This document shows positions 11,815 to 23,307 of a DNA stretch of 64,000 nt, piece by piece. A program made the position numbers and the translations under genes. Source of the stretch: Paraphaeosphaeria minitans (lineage: Eukaryota; Ascomycota; Dothideomycetes; Pleosporales; Didymosphaeriaceae); the NCBI GenBank assembly GCA_015832175.1, contig WJXW01000010.1, positions 248,001 through 312,000 on the forward strand, read 5' to 3'. The notes under the pieces are model-generated. The model made no database searches. It saw only the letters and a list, made by a program, of their open reading frames with translations, and was not told the DNA's origin. The first letter of the stretch is position 1, and every line of letters starts with the position of its first letter.

Positions 11815-12310
11815 TCATCGCCCGCCCCTCGCTCCCCGGGCCCTGTTGACCGTGGCACGACCACGCGCAAGACCCACACCTCTTCCGCGGGTACCTCGAG
11901 ACCGGAACATGGGCGCATTCCTGCAGTAGTCAGTACAGCTTCGTTGCTCCGCCGGCGGGGGATGCGCACCTCAACATGTCGGGGACGATGAAGTAGCGGA
12001 CGTGGGAGCCGCGGATGTAGACTTGTTCGAGATGCGACACGCGACCGTCCCGGGCAGTGACGGTGATGTCCTTGAGCTGCACGTTCATGTTGTCCTCAGC
12101 TGCGGCATGTCAGATGTACGCCTCTTCGAGTAGGTGGGCCGCTCGACCTTCTATCAGCTTCCCGCGGTACACCTCGCCCGAGGTGATCTCGAGCGTGACG
12201 ATGTGACCCTAGCACGATGAGCTTGTGATGCGCCAGAGCCTGTAGGGGTGGGAACAACGCACGGCCGCCTCGTTGAGGAGCTTGATCGGTATGCCAATCG
12301 TGCTCGTCAT
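11815..12310 (-). CDS. SMD3: Small nuclear ribonucleoprotein SmD3
   Basis: Four exons, 12310-12263, 12208-12148, 12099-11970 and 11920-11815, with introns of 54, 48 and 49 bases, give 114 residues, the usual length. The Sm1 motif ([35 protein letters not shown]) and Sm2 motif ([20 protein letters not shown]) are clear. The C-terminal tail is rich in RG dipeptides ([24 protein letters not shown]), the arginine-methylation sites of SmD3. The protein is one of seven subunits of the Sm ring on U1, U2, U4 and U5 snRNAs and acts in pre-mRNA splicing. The gene is easily missed by ORF scanning because every exon is short. It is divergent from GEP4. Confidence 0.96.
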
Positions 12311-12516
12311 TGTGTCAAAGGAGTTTCGATTCGAAATGCGGGGTAGGTGGTCGCTCTGTACTGCGCGTTCCGCGTCGTGTCGCAAGTCGTGGATGTGAAT
12401 TTGGAGGCCTTTCTGGCGCGCGGGAAGCTTGGACCTCGGTTTAGTCATCTGCACTTCACCCACCATCGCCCTCTCTGGCCTATCACGTCTCGTCAAGTCA
12501 TTTGCCCATCGCTCCG
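12311..12516. promoter_or_regulatory. Shared divergent promoter of SmD3 and GEP4
   Basis: Only 206 bases separate the two start codons, so both genes must be driven from here. A pyrimidine-rich segment lies at 12440-12500, just before the GEP4 ATG. No TATA box is obvious. Confidence 0.6.
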
Positions 12517-13254
12517 ATGAACATCTCCGGCACGCTCAACGTGTTCCGACTGATACGGGAGCCGGCGCTATGTCTTCCTCAGCATACTGTCTCTACGTTC
12601 AATCATCTTCCCGTGCCCCTTTCGAAAGCCTTCCCCAGGAAAGACGGCGTGAGAGAGGTAGACATAAAGGCCGTCGTTCTTGACAAGGACAATTGTTTCG
12701 CAATCCCACACACTAACGAAGTGCACAAGCCGTACCATGTAAGCTCTCATTCTAACACAATATCTTCAAGTCCCGCTCATCACCACAGGACAAATTCCAA
12801 GAGCTCCGCCGCGCCTACCCCGGCTCCAAGCTCCTCATAGTCTCCAACACAGCAGGCACAGACTCAGACAAGAACCAGGCCGAGGCCGCCCTCCTCGAGG
12901 AAAACACCGGCGTAAAGGTCCTCCGCCACTCGACCAAAAAGCCCGGCTGCAAGGAGGAAGTCCTGTCGTATTTCAAGCAGCATCCAGACGCCGGCGTGAC
13001 ATCACCCGCTCAGATCGCTGTCGTGGGCGATCGCTTGTTCACGGACGTCATGATGGCGAACTTGATGGGGAGCCATGGCTTTTGGATCCGGGATGGAGTG
13101 ATTGAGCGGAAGAGCTTGGTAGGTTGCGGAATGAGGGTGGATGGAGAGTGCAGATAGCTAACCGTGATAGTTTGCGCGAGTCGAGGATAGACTGGCCATG
13201 TTCCTGCTGAAGAGGGGGTACTGCGCTCCGAACCCGAAGAGCCAGTTTGAGTGA
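12517..13254 (+). CDS. GEP4: Mitochondrial phosphatidylglycerophosphatase Gep4 (HAD family)
   Basis: Exons 12517-12738, 12789-13118 and 13171-13254 give 211 residues. The N-terminus MNISGTLNVFRLIREPALCL matches the family and precedes the first HAD motif, VVLDKDNCF (residues about 50-58), where the aspartates are the nucleophile and acid/base. Motif II is LLIVSNTAG, motif III lies near HSTKKPGC, and motif IV is VVGDRLFTDVMMAN. The enzyme dephosphorylates phosphatidylglycerophosphate to phosphatidylglycerol on the matrix side of the inner mitochondrial membrane, a step of cardiolipin synthesis. An upstream in-frame ATG at 12502 would add five residues; 12517 fits the family. All catalytic residues are present. 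Confidence 0.93.
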
Positions 13255-13876
13255 AACCATTCGCTCTACCATCTTGTATCATTACTACTGTATTCAAACT
13301 GGCCAGCCACCTTTGAAACACCAGCATCCAAGGAACACCACCATTGTAAGTCTACTTGTAACCTATGTAGTAAAGTTTCATAGCAGGAGTTCAGGGTTAT
13401 TGTTTACCCTAGGATAGATGATACCTAGGACGATAGCACGAAAACTCTGGTATATATAAGGGCTATAGAACCGGAAGTGGCACTGATGTCGCCAGGTATT
13501 CAAAGCTTCCGCGAGAAAATGCGACCGTGCCATTCCTACCACCGCGCGGCAAACTCCACCTCGAGAACCACTCCAAAAGCACAGTCGAAGCATTCCACTC
13601 CGTAGACCCCAACCCCAAAGCCTCCAACTCCCCATTGAGAGCCCAGGTACCCGGCGCACCCGTGTCCCAGCCCCTTCACATAGTATCCCTCAACCTCACT
13701 TCCAGCTTGGGTATCGGTTTTTTTTTTTTCTTTTTTTCACAAGTCCATGAGGTTTAGAGCTGGGTTCTCGTCAAGGATCGTATTCGTTTTAGACGGACGT
13801 CATGCTAGGTACATGCCACAAGATCCCAAAGTCGCATACCATTACCTAGGTACTCGGCGGCCCTTTTCCCAAATGT
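13255..13876. other. Intergenic region
   Basis: Non-coding between convergent genes, with a T-tract at about 13719-13737 and an ACCTAGGTAC word near 13845. Nothing else is supported. Confidence 0.6.
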
Positions 13877-15586
13877 CTAAAGCCCATGCAACCCACTCCT
13901 ACACTCCTTATTGCACGAGTCGCAAACCCACCACCTCGCTCCCTTTTCAAGGACCTTCCGACACTCAAAACAACACCTCAAGTATGCGACTCCCTTCAAA
14001 TCAGAAGTAGTTGATACGCGAGTCCGCATCTCACCTTTCAGCCTCGCCGTCCCAATCGCCGCCAGCTCCGCATCGGAGAGCTGATTGCAGGTCCGACAGA
14101 TGAGGAGGGGTCCGCCTCGCGTCCTGGCTTCTTCCAGAGTACTGTGAGCATCGATTCCGACGACGCCGTGGAAGAACTGGCGAGATTGGACATGCCGTGT
14201 GGTGCTCGCAGTGGGATACCGACACGAACACCGCCTCGTATCGATCTGTGCCGGCGCATGCGCACCCACACGCGGCTCGCGGAGAGTCCTGAGATAGCAT
14301 GTCGAGCAGTGCGGGAGGCAGTGGAATAAGTGGTCGTAGAAGATCTGTGCTGCCTTGAGCTCGCGGCGGAACAGGCACGCGGTGCAAATCTGGTTCGGGC
14401 AGATGTAGCAGTGCGCCTTGAAGCCTGGATTGCACGAGTATGTGCGTAGAAAACTGTTGGGCGCGTGCTGGGCGGGGAGCAGGGTTCTGTGGATGCGACG
14501 GGAGACGAGGCTGAGGTTGGTGATGTCGACGTGGTGGAGGTGGGTTGTTATCATGACGAGGACGTCGGAGACGCTTAGGAATTCGGCGAGGGGTGCGTCG
14601 GTATTTTCCTCTTGGAGGGCGGTATTACATGCACTGTGGTTAACTCGTGCGCCCTGGGCATACGTTCTCCGTTGAAACTTTGCATGCATGTACTTGACGC
14701 TGTATCGCATTGCAAACAAGGCTCGAGACTGGATAGAAGCTGGCAGGCGGCGAAACGCGAGACAGGGAATGTAGAACAGGATCCAAAAGCATAGCAGCCC
14801 GAAATCCCGAATAGGTAACATCAATGTCGGCAGTAGCTGGCTCCAGATGGGCAGCTGGGCGTGAGATATCCCCGACGAGTTGACTTCTTTTCCAAGGCGT
14901 ATGCAAGCGAAGAAGCAGTTGCCGATGTTGAAGAAGACCATGGAGGCGACAAGAGCGCAGATCACAAGTGCAAAGTTTCGCTGCTGTTCAAACTCCTTGC
15001 AAGCGCGCTCTACGTTCGTCAAGAGACCGAGGCTTGCGGCGGCCTGCAGGAAGACCAGATTGGATAGTGAAGCTGGGTCCTCACAGTCCATATTGCTTGG
15101 CGCGTAACTTTTCTGGGACGTTCCAGTGAGGCCGAGATATGTGGCAAGGACAACATCGGGTATGGTGAAAATGATAGTGACTGGCGGAAGAAGGAAGGTA
15201 GACGGTATCAGGACTGCCAGGTGGTAATAGAAGTTGATCTGACTCTTTCTGAAATTCAGCGACCCTGGGGGGTGAAACTACAGAGGAAGTACATACCCAT
15301 TTGAAGGCCATGCGCTCGCCTGACAGCACTTGCAGACTGTAGGCGTCTCGTAGCTCGGGGTACTTTCCTATAGCCTTCCAGTGGGACTTTGCAATTGACT
15401 GGTAAAGACCAAGTGGGATGAGGATTGCGAAGCGAAGCAACATGGCTGGTATCGGCGTAAAATCTGCAATCACACCTTGGTGACAGTCAGTGGGCACGTT
15501 GCGCGGCGCGTATGGTGCCTAGTACCTGCAACAAAGTGCTGGATCTTGAACTTGGGAAGCAGCATTGTGCCTGCGGCGGGTAGCAT
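13877..15586 (-). CDS. Polytopic membrane protein with F-box-like segment and C-terminal Cys pairs
   Basis: Exons 15586-15526, 15463-15297 and 15238-13877 give about 529 residues; the last acceptor could be six bases earlier. The first half has four predicted membrane segments (around TPIPAMLLRFAILIPLGLY, FYYHLAVLIPSTFLLPPVTI, FALVICALVASMVFFNIGNC and LLPTLMLPIRDFGLLCFWIL). A middle segment, about 275-310 (FLSVSDVLVMITTHLHH, NLSLVSRRIHRTLL), resembles an F-box. After it come several Cys pairs (CYICPNQICTAC, LPHCSTC, LICRTC) and a terminal zinc-ribbon-like CCFEC...CDSC. I know of no characterised homologue. A membrane-anchored ubiquitin-ligase adaptor is possible but is only an inference. A further 45-base in-frame intron near 14036 is optional. 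The start could instead be the ATG at 15565. Confidence 0.7.
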
Positions 15587-16608
15587 GGAGGATGAGCAGC
15601 GCAAGGCTGACAGGATCGGGTTTGCTTCACTGTGGCCAGGGGTACGTGATGCGTACAGGCATATTGCACTGGTGGTTGCAAATTCCTGTCAAAATGTCTA
15701 CACTTGTCGTGAGGCCGAAGGCGAACGCAACACGATGTCGAGGGGTGTGTAATGTCGTGCATGGGATACTGTGGCGCATGGGGTATTGTGGCGCATGCCT
15801 ATGTGTACTCGCCATTGGCTGGTTGGTTGGTTTTTAGACGTGTGCCGTCGGAATGTAAGCAAGCTCGAGTGTGGATCCGCAGAAAGTTGGAAAGACCCGG
15901 ATAGTAGATGGTCTGAATGAAATGCACTGTCGTATCATTTCTCGCTGGCGTCTGTCCATGCAGCCCCAATGTGGAACTACATGTAGTCCCGGGCGGTTGC
16001 TGCGAGAAAGCGTGAGACGAGTCAGACGCTACGTCAGCGCTCTAAGAAGACAGAAATTTGACACCGACACAGCTGCTGGCGACAGGGAACAAAGGCGGCG
16101 GACATGGCACAGAGATGTCAAAGCGAAGTCGACAAGATGAGGTTCAAGCAAGAACCCGACCATGTCCCCGCCAAGCGGCACCGAAGCGGACTAGCGTGTG
16201 GCCGTTGCGGCGGTCCCTCCTGGCAACGGCGCAGGGCTTGTTTATCGTGCGCTTGTTTAGTTTATCGACGCATGTGCCAGCGCATCGCATCGCGGCCGCC
16301 AATTCCACTGGCCCACATGAGCTACATGAGCTACATGAGGCGCATATCATATGGTATACGGCACCTCTACCTCTCCCCGCAAATCCATACACCTCGGCCT
16401 CGCCTGGCCTCCTGCATTTCTACATCCCGTACGCGTCTGCGCGCCCGCTCTGCCCTCACCCGTACACGTCTACCCACCCGCACTGCCCTCACCCGTACAC
16501 ACCTGCGCGCCCGCTCTGCCCCCACCCGCAATCGCTGCCGCCTCTCCGTCTGCAGCTCACCGCCTCCTGGTCCCAGTTCTTCCTTGGCTGCGCCGCAGCT
16601 GGCCCGAG
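15587..16608. other. Intergenic region with C-rich repeats before CDC14
   Basis: No gene is recognised. From about 16430 to 16535 a pyrimidine-rich repeat based on CTGCCCTCACCCGTACAC occurs about four times, and GAGCTACAT repeats at 16318-16340. This stretch is probably the CDC14 leader and promoter. Long open frames here are GC artefacts. Confidence 0.6.
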
Positions 16609-17584
16609 ATGGAGGCGCTACTCTCCCTCGCCTTCGACAACATTGCGTCCAAGGACACGCAGAAGATCCGGAAGGGGCTGCGCCAGATTGAGGGCATGCT
16701 CGCCCAGATCTGCCTGTCGAGCGGGAAGTCATCCACACCATCCAAGCCCGGCCACCGACGGAACCAGTCTGCCATCAACCTCGGCGAGCAACCGCAGTCG
16801 ACGCCCAAGAAGCTGGGCCAGCTGTCGGAAGATCCAGCTTTCCGCGAGTTCTTCCGGCTACAGGAGGGCTTCGAGTGGAACGGTGAGCATCATGAATCCG
16901 TGGTACAGACAGCAACTGACGTATGACGGCAGTTGCATTGCGCGTCGCAGACTGCCTCGAACGACTGCTAGGCATGCCAAGTAGTAAGGGTAGCCCTCTC
17001 CACCTCACCTACCGTGACGATGCTGACGGCGATTAGACGGCCAGAACGATGTCCTGATCCTCTCTTCTCTCTCCAACGTACAGGGACTGCTCCTCGTGCA
17101 CCCTCCGTCCCGCACCATCTTCGGCCGCGAAAACAAGATGAACCTACTGCTCGACCTCCTCGACCCGTACAACTGCCCCGCGATCCAATCGGCAGCCCTC
17201 CTTGTTCTCGTCACCGCGCTGCTGGCAACACCCCAGAACACACGCATCTTCGAGCAGATGGACGGCCTGCTCACGGTGACGGCGCTGTTCAAAGACGAGG
17301 AAACGACACAGCAAGTCAAGGTCAAGCTGCTGGAGTTCTTGTACTTTTACCTCATGCCAGAGGCTCCCGTCGTCGCAAGCGGTCGGAGCCCGAGCAAGCT
17401 GGCCGGCGTGTTTGAGAGGCGGGGCAGCAGCGCCAACGGCGACGAAGGCGGCGGACCTGGAGGTCAGAGCATCCGCTCGCAACGGGAGAAGCAGTACGAG
17501 TTGAGCCGGTACCTGAACAACGTCGAAGGCCTCGTGCAAGACTTGCAAGAGAGCGCGCCATTCACGAGCGTGGCGGCGCGGTAG
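16609..17584 (+). CDS. CDC14: Cdc14-type septation initiation network component
   Basis: Exons 16609-16882, 16933-16989 and 17037-17584 give 292 residues. The start MEALLSLAFDNIASKD and the following KIRKGLRQIEGMLAQICLS are typical of the fungal SIN component named Cdc14 in fission yeast, which is unrelated to the Cdc14 phosphatase. Later conserved blocks are FREFFRLQEGFEWN, CLERLLGM, LLLVHPPSRTIFGRENKMN, LVTALLATPQNTRIFE and LLEFLYFYLMPE, consistent with an armadillo-like helical protein. In the SIN it partners the Sid1 kinase and promotes septum formation at spindle pole bodies. The small 57-base middle exon and both introns have good splice sites. The low-complexity loop around residues 235-265 (SSANGDEGGGPGG) is normal for the family. 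Confidence 0.92.
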
Positions 17585-18354
17585 AATCGAGTGTCGAGGC
17601 GGGAGCCTGTCGCATGGCCAGCATCAGCATTCACTACTCAGCAGCGGGACGACTGATTTCTTTTGTGTATGATTATTTGTCTGTTCACCATTTCCTGTAC
17701 GTACTGACGCGTTTTGGCTCGTCAGCAGCGCTTCTTCCTCTGTTCCTGGCAGCACGGCGTTGTCTGCTTTCGGCGTTTGCATGGGAAGGCCAGATACCAT
17801 AGTAGCCTTCCCCGGGCATGTCTTTTTTCTTTTTTGGTATAATCAGTGGACGAATCACGTGACCGATCTTGGTCCGACAAGGAGCTACGATGGATGTGTT
17901 TGAGTTTCAGCGTGAAGTTGCCGATGCTGCCGTTGCTGTGCGGGCCTATCAGAGTCTGAAGAAGATGCTGTGGGTGTTGGGAGAGGAAGCAAGGGTCTGA
18001 AGAAGATGGCATGGATGTTGGGAGAGGAAGTTTGCTCGCTGCTGGCGGCTCGCAACTTGCAACTCGCCAATCGCAAGAGGAAGCACCGACTCGTCGGACT
18101 GGAGGGTCGGCCAACACGGCACATGCGAGCATCGGGATCGCAGTGGGCTCGGATGCCGGCGCCTTGGCACTTCCCGATGAGGATGGCGGCGAAACAGGCC
18201 GAGGACCTCCTGGAGATGGCCAAGTCCAAGCAAGTCCAAGGACCAAGTGCTGGCGACGGGGTCCGCGGCGTGGTGTACGGGCTAAGGTGGGTAATGGGGT
18301 GTAGCTTGCTGCTTTCTCAATACAGTTTCAACACGTCTTCTTCACACTCTCAAT
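17585..18354. other. Intergenic region with a tandem duplication
   Basis: No gene is seen. Between about 17954 and 18029 a segment of about 40 bases is duplicated (GGGTCTGAAGAAGATG...GTTGGGAGAGGAAG twice). Confidence 0.55.
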
Positions 18355-18647
18355 GCCGTAGAGTTTTTTTTAGATGCCGGTTGAGCTACATTGCACCTTG
18401 CACCCAATCATACACGCTCTACGTTCCGATCTATTCTGTTCCCTGATTGGATCGCTCATCATCAGCTCGGCCGGCATTGGAAAAACTGTACCGTAGAGTT
18501 TTTCTGATGCCGGTTGAGCTAATGATGAACGATATAATCAGGAAACAGAATAGATGGTAAAAGCGGGTCAAAAAGAACATACAGCTTGTATAATGGGATG
18601 CAAGGTGCGAGCTAGCTCAACCGGCAGTAGGAAAACTCTACGGTACA
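18355..18647. mobile_element. Two MITE-like elements of about 140 bases in head-to-head inversion
   Basis: The left arm (18355-18494) and the right arm (18488-18647) are imperfect reverse complements, forming a long palindrome centred near 18491. Each arm also has its own terminal inverted repeats, built on CCGTAGAGTTTTTCTGATG followed by CCGGTTGAGCTA. Thus CCGTAGAG and GCCGGTTGAGC occur at 18356 and 18373, again near 18491 and 18509, and in reverse complement near 18468 and 18615-18642. No protein is encoded. The structure fits small non-autonomous DNA transposons, one copied beside or into another, or a foldback element. No clear target duplication was found; the family of the parent transposon is unknown. 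Confidence 0.72.
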
Positions 18648-19544
18648 GCAGATTCTAGATGTAGTTTAAAGCGAATCACAAGGTACCCAAGGATTGTTTC
18701 GATAGGCCTATTAGGTAATCAATGTTTTGAATTCTACAACAGCGCGCTAACCGTTCATGAGCTAGATTTGGCATAGATACTAACCGTTCTTCAAGTCAGC
18801 CGAGGTAAACTCCAGGTCAGGTTAGCCTGTGTCTACGCAACGAGACGTCGTCGGCGTGTTCGTGCGAGCGGCCATCACCAGCCTAGCGCAGCGTCCACGA
18901 GGCCGGTCTGCCAACCAAGACGCGAGGTGTATCTGCCTCTGGAGCTGCATCTGGATCTGCATCTGCATCTGCATCTGGACCTGTGCCTGTACCTGCATCT
19001 GGACCTGTACTGTTCCTGAATCTGCTTGTCTTGTCTTGCTTGTCTTGCTTGTCCCGTCTTGTCTTGTCTGGACATGTCTTGTCTGGAGTGGTTACGATAT
19101 GACGACTGCATGATGACGCAGCTGCAAAAAGGGACGGGCCAATCTTCGCGTCGTCGGCCCCCGGCTTGCCGCCGCTACGCTAGTCGCCGCTGCCCTAGTC
19201 TGAGCCTTCCGTGTGTTCCGACATGGAGCAAGACGCTGCCAGCCATTATCTATGTCTAGTCTATTTGCTTGCATTGTCTTGCAGCCCTATTCTATTCTAT
19301 TCCTCCTCCAAACTTCCTTGCCACCATTGCCATCAGCCCTCTCGAGCCATCCCCAACCAAGTGACAGACACCACTCACCGCCCAGGGTACCGCTACCCTT
19401 GCTTACCATACCCCACGGAACATCGCAGCTGTTGCGCCACCGGCCACCGCTTGTTGCGGGAACCCGAGAGGTCGCGTGCGCAAGAAGCAGCTTGTCTTTG
19501 CTTCCGACTGCTGCCTACCTCTTCACTTCTGCATCTCTGCCATC
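18648..19544. other. Intergenic region with CTG/CAT-type microsatellites
   Basis: No gene is seen. Repeats of GCATCTG/GGACCTG units lie at about 18943-19012 and CTTGTCTTG units at 19024-19084. The rest contains the promoter and leader of the PAP2 gene. Confidence 0.6.
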
Positions 19545-20946
19545 ATGGGTGTCGGAGCCTTTATGGAGCCGCTGGTCGTCGTGACCCTGCTGTTCGGCGG
19601 CACTTGGGTCAACCGGAACACAAAATACCGTATCTTCGACCGCAGTAGAGCCCACTCGAGCTCCCGGTCGGTCTCGCCCGACAGCTCTATCGAGTCTGGC
19701 CGTTCCAGCCCGCGCTCCAGCGCTTCGCTGCTGCATGGCCACCGAACATCTTCTCCGTCGCTGCTCGCTGAGCAGGTACCACACTGGAGGAAACGCGAGA
19801 TGCGGATTCTTGGCTTCCGGAAAGAGGTGCTTTCGCCCAACACGCGGAGATTCGAGAGTTACTTGTTGAGCCGGCTGCTGCAGAAGTTTCCATTCCTCGT
19901 CGAGGCGTGGTATTGGGCGTTGATATACTGGGTAGGTCTGCCCACGCTACCCTCATCTGAACCATGCTCACTCCCCGCAGGTATACCAGCTCGGACGTGC
20001 TTTCACCGCCCTCACCCTCGTCGACGAGACCGTCGACGTAGCCCGCCAACACGCCCTCACCCTCGTCCACATGGAGCAGCGCCTGCACATGTTCCACGAG
20101 CTCGACATCCAGCACTGGTTCCTGCAGCATCCCTTCCTCCTCCACTGGACCAACCGCATCTACTCCTTCATCCACATTCCCGGCACCATCCTCTTCCTTG
20201 TCTGGCTCTTCTACTACACCACCACGCGGAACCACCTCGACCTTCCCCTCCCCAACAAACCCCTAGGCGAAGCCGACGGCTCTCCCGCAGGCCCCCGCCT
20301 CTACGCCGCCCGCCGCCGCACCATGGCCGTCTGCAACCTCCTCGCCTTCATCGTCTTCACCCTCTGGCCCTGCATGCCTCCGCGGCTCCTCTCCGACCCC
20401 AACGTCCCCGGCGCCGTCGGTGACGAGGCCCGCTCCTTCGGCTTCGTCGACACGGTGCACGGCGCGGAAGGCGAGTCCTCGGTTTGGACGCAAAATAAGT
20501 TCTGCAACCAGTACGCGGCGATGCCCTCGCTGCACTTTGGGTACTCCCTCCTCATCGGCCTGACCATCGCCTCCATCCCGCTTGCCCCGCAGCACCGCCG
20601 GTCGCGCTCCTTCGCGCTGCCCCTGCTCCGTCTGCGCGTCAGGATGCCTGCCCCGCGCCGCCTCGCGTGCCTAGCCCTCGGGTTCGCCTACCCGGCTATC
20701 ATCCTCATCGCCATCATTGCGACGGCGAACCACTTCACCCTCGATGCGGTGGCGGGCGCATGCGTGTGTGGCCTCGCTTGGACGGGGAACCGCGTGCTCC
20801 TGAACTTGTTGCCTCTCGAGGACTACTTTCTGTGGTGTCTAAGGATCCACAAGCCGGAGCGGAGAGCGGTGCTGCTCGAGGGAGAGGAGGAAGGGTCTTC
20901 CTGGGCAAGGGAGACGGTCAGGGGCAAGGGGGCATTGTTTCAGTAG
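19545..20946 (+). CDS. PAP2-superfamily membrane phosphotransferase (Aur1/Ipt1-like inositolphosphotransferase type)
   Basis: Exons 19545-19931 and 19981-20946 (49-base intron) give 450 residues. After an N-terminal membrane segment (MEPLVVVTLLFGGTWV) and a Ser-rich loop come several more membrane segments. The active-site motifs are WPCMPPRLL near residue 290, MPSLHFGYSLLIGLTIAS (catalytic first His) and TANHFTLDAVAGA (second His plus Asp). This arrangement is that of the PAP2_3 subgroup, which includes Aur1/Ipt1 phosphotransferases of sphingolipid synthesis and many uncharacterised fungal proteins. The substrate cannot be read from sequence. Both His and the Asp of the triad are present, so the enzyme is probably active. 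The start at 19545 sits just before the first hydrophobic helix. Confidence 0.85.
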
Positions 20947-21586
20947 CCCTCAGGACCGCTCTCACGTTTCGATGTTTTGTTCTTGTAAACGTGGTTTGGA
21001 CATGTTGTAATGGCTGGACGTAAGCATACCTCCAGCGGAACGATGCAGAGAGCATTAGCGGTTGCATAGCGCCTTTTTCTTCTTGGATCTGGACCTGGGA
21101 TGTGCAGAGCATCGACGTGTGTCGTTTCGATTCGATTCGATTCGCCTCGCCTTTCTTCTTTCCTTTTTTTTTGCACGGGACTGGATTGGATTGAATTCGA
21201 TTGAATTCGATACCCCGGGTGCTGTATGTACTGTATATATCTGTGTTATTCCTAACATTACTATTACGCACTAATTACGCACTAACGAATATGCATTTGT
21301 TTGACTGGCGTGGCTGTCTAATGCTTGTCTTTTGTGATGTTTGTCCTGGGGAGGAGGAGGAAAAAGGGGGGAGGAGGATGAGAATAAAAAGAGGGCGTTC
21401 CAGGATGATTAAATATGGCGCGGGTGAGATGTTTGTACAACATCATGCGAAGATGCTTACCATTTGCAATCCACCGTTCCGACCTCGCCAGTACGGACAC
21501 CGCATCGCCTCCATGAAACTGCAATGATATAGCCATGCGAGCCGAAGCTAGGCAAGCAGCGTTCCAACGCCCCTAAAAGGGTTTTC
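20947..21586. other. Intergenic region
   Basis: 3'-flanking DNA of two convergent genes, with GATTC/AATTCGATT repeats near 21125-21210 and purine runs at 21350-21400. No gene is seen. Confidence 0.6.
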
Positions 21587-23307
21587 CTACTCCAGCTCAA
21601 AGCTGAGCGAAATCTGTGGTATCCCTCCACTGCCTTCAGGCATCCCATAGGTAAAGTTCCAGAACTCGAAGTCGCAGCAGCACGTTAGCAAGTTGCAACT
21701 AGCCTACCAACATCCATGAGTAGAACCTACTTGATCGTTTTCCCTGATCCGCCCACATATCCCGCGAACCCGACACTGATTTTGACGCCCTCGACATCGC
21801 TCCAGCTCGCAACGTCCCTCTTCCCGCGGCGCGAGTTTGTCCCACCAGAAACGTAAAGGTGCTGGTTTCGTTGCCCTGGGGATACTCCAGCGCGAGGATG
21901 CCGTCGCTCGCTACGGCGCGCAGCTCCTCAGTCTGGGCGTACAGAGTGAGCCACCCGACGCTGGCATCTTTCCTGCTCCATTGCACGACCGGCGGGTTGA
22001 AGCTCGAAGGGTTCTTGGCTGGTCCGCCGATCACATTCTCCGAGAAGGTTTCAGCGCCGATGGTTAGGTTCTGCGAAGGCCATGCGGTGATGTTCCGCGG
22101 GGAGGTAGGTATCCCACGGGGGTGAAAAAGCCAAAGTCGACACAGCGTGGGGACCGGGGAAGGCACGCAAAGCGGAAAGCGTGTCCTTTGGAACCAGCGT
22201 GTTGTGGAACGGCGCGAGAATAGCAATCCGCGGACCGATGGCGAAGTCGTCCTTGTGGCCCATGGTCCACGGCTTCGCGTTGATCGGCGCGTCGGTCTTG
22301 CCCACCAGCGTCCAGATGTGCAGCGCGAAAATGCTGAGATAACGCTCCATGTCGTATACGTACGAGCGGTCCCACGGCCCTGCGACGTTCTTGAGGTGCG
22401 CGATGGACAGCCGTCCCAGCGTGGCCCACGTCTTTCCGATCATGTCCGCGCCGTGCTGGCCCATCAGGGAGGACGGCGGAAGGTACTTCGCCCACAGTGT
22501 GAGCGCGTACAAACTCACACCGGCGTACGTTCCCGAGTTGAATTCAGACAGGATGTCCGCGCGGTCGAATAGCGTCACGATGTCTTTGGCGTAGGCTTCG
22601 CCGGAAGAAGTCATGTTGGAGTCGTTGAGCTTGCGGCCTACCCAGCCCGACATGAAGGCGCGCATGATGGCCGGAATGCTGTACGAGGGGTAGAGGATGT
22701 CATCGTTCACGCCGCCGACGCGGTAGCTGTCGCCCACGGTTGCATTGTGCAGGCTCTCCAATATGTGGGTTTGCGTGTCGTGCGGGATCAGGATGTGCAA
22801 ATTCTTCGAGCATGAGGATAAGTGTCGTTCCGACGAAGCCTCGCCAATTGGGGTCCCAAGAGTTGTATATGACGGGCGGGTACGCGGGCGTTCCTACCGT
22901 GGGTTCTTCCGGGTAGATCTGGTAGTCCCCGTACCTGAGGTAGGTAGGTAAGTCAACGCCAGTTGCATCGTACCGTACCCAACGGCTTTGAATTTCACAT
23001 TCTTGTGCTGTCCCACGATGATGTTCTTCACGATTTTCGCAGCCTCTTCTGCATCGTTGCCTTCGTTTCTGGCCAGCAAGCCTGCGGCGTACCAGGCAGA
23101 CGAGCGAGTGTCGTTGAGGAGCGCTTTCGAATCGAGGTTGTAGAGATACCCTACTTCGGCGTCGTAGTACATGTCCGTCCAGCCCATAGACTCCCGTAGA
23201 ACCTGCGTGGCGGCATTTTCGGTACCATTGTCCACGCTCTTCGCTCTCACCGTCGCGGAGACGGCGCTTAATGCAAAAGAATTTCCCAACACGAATGCAG
23301 CCTTCAT
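21587..23307 (-). pseudogene. Broken gene for a conserved secreted fungal protein
   Basis: The start at 23307 encodes a signal-peptide-like MKAAFVLGNSFALSAVSATV, and a good 44-base intron (22978-22935) follows. Downstream, a protein familiar from many ascomycetes but without known function can be followed through DTRSSAWYAAGLLARNEG, YNSWDPNWRGFVGTTLIL, LYPSYSIPAIMRAFMSGW and FWNFTYGMPEG. It changes frame about three times: near 22790 (after EEFAH), near 22100 (before NITAWPSQNL) and near 21850 (after TFLVG). No intron can explain these shifts. The last intron (from about 21733) also lacks an acceptor in the right phase. The 3' end aligns to a stop at 21587. Either the gene is dead or the assembly has several single-base errors here; neighbouring genes are intact, so loss is more likely. 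Confidence 0.7.

Noticed and set aside
16058..16984. A 308-codon Pro/Ser-rich plus frame
   Set aside because: Overlaps the start of CDC14 in another frame; composition follows the C-rich repeats.
18355..18647. Possible CRISPR-like array
   Set aside because: The repeats are inverted, diverged and few, with no regular spacers; a eukaryotic MITE pair explains them.
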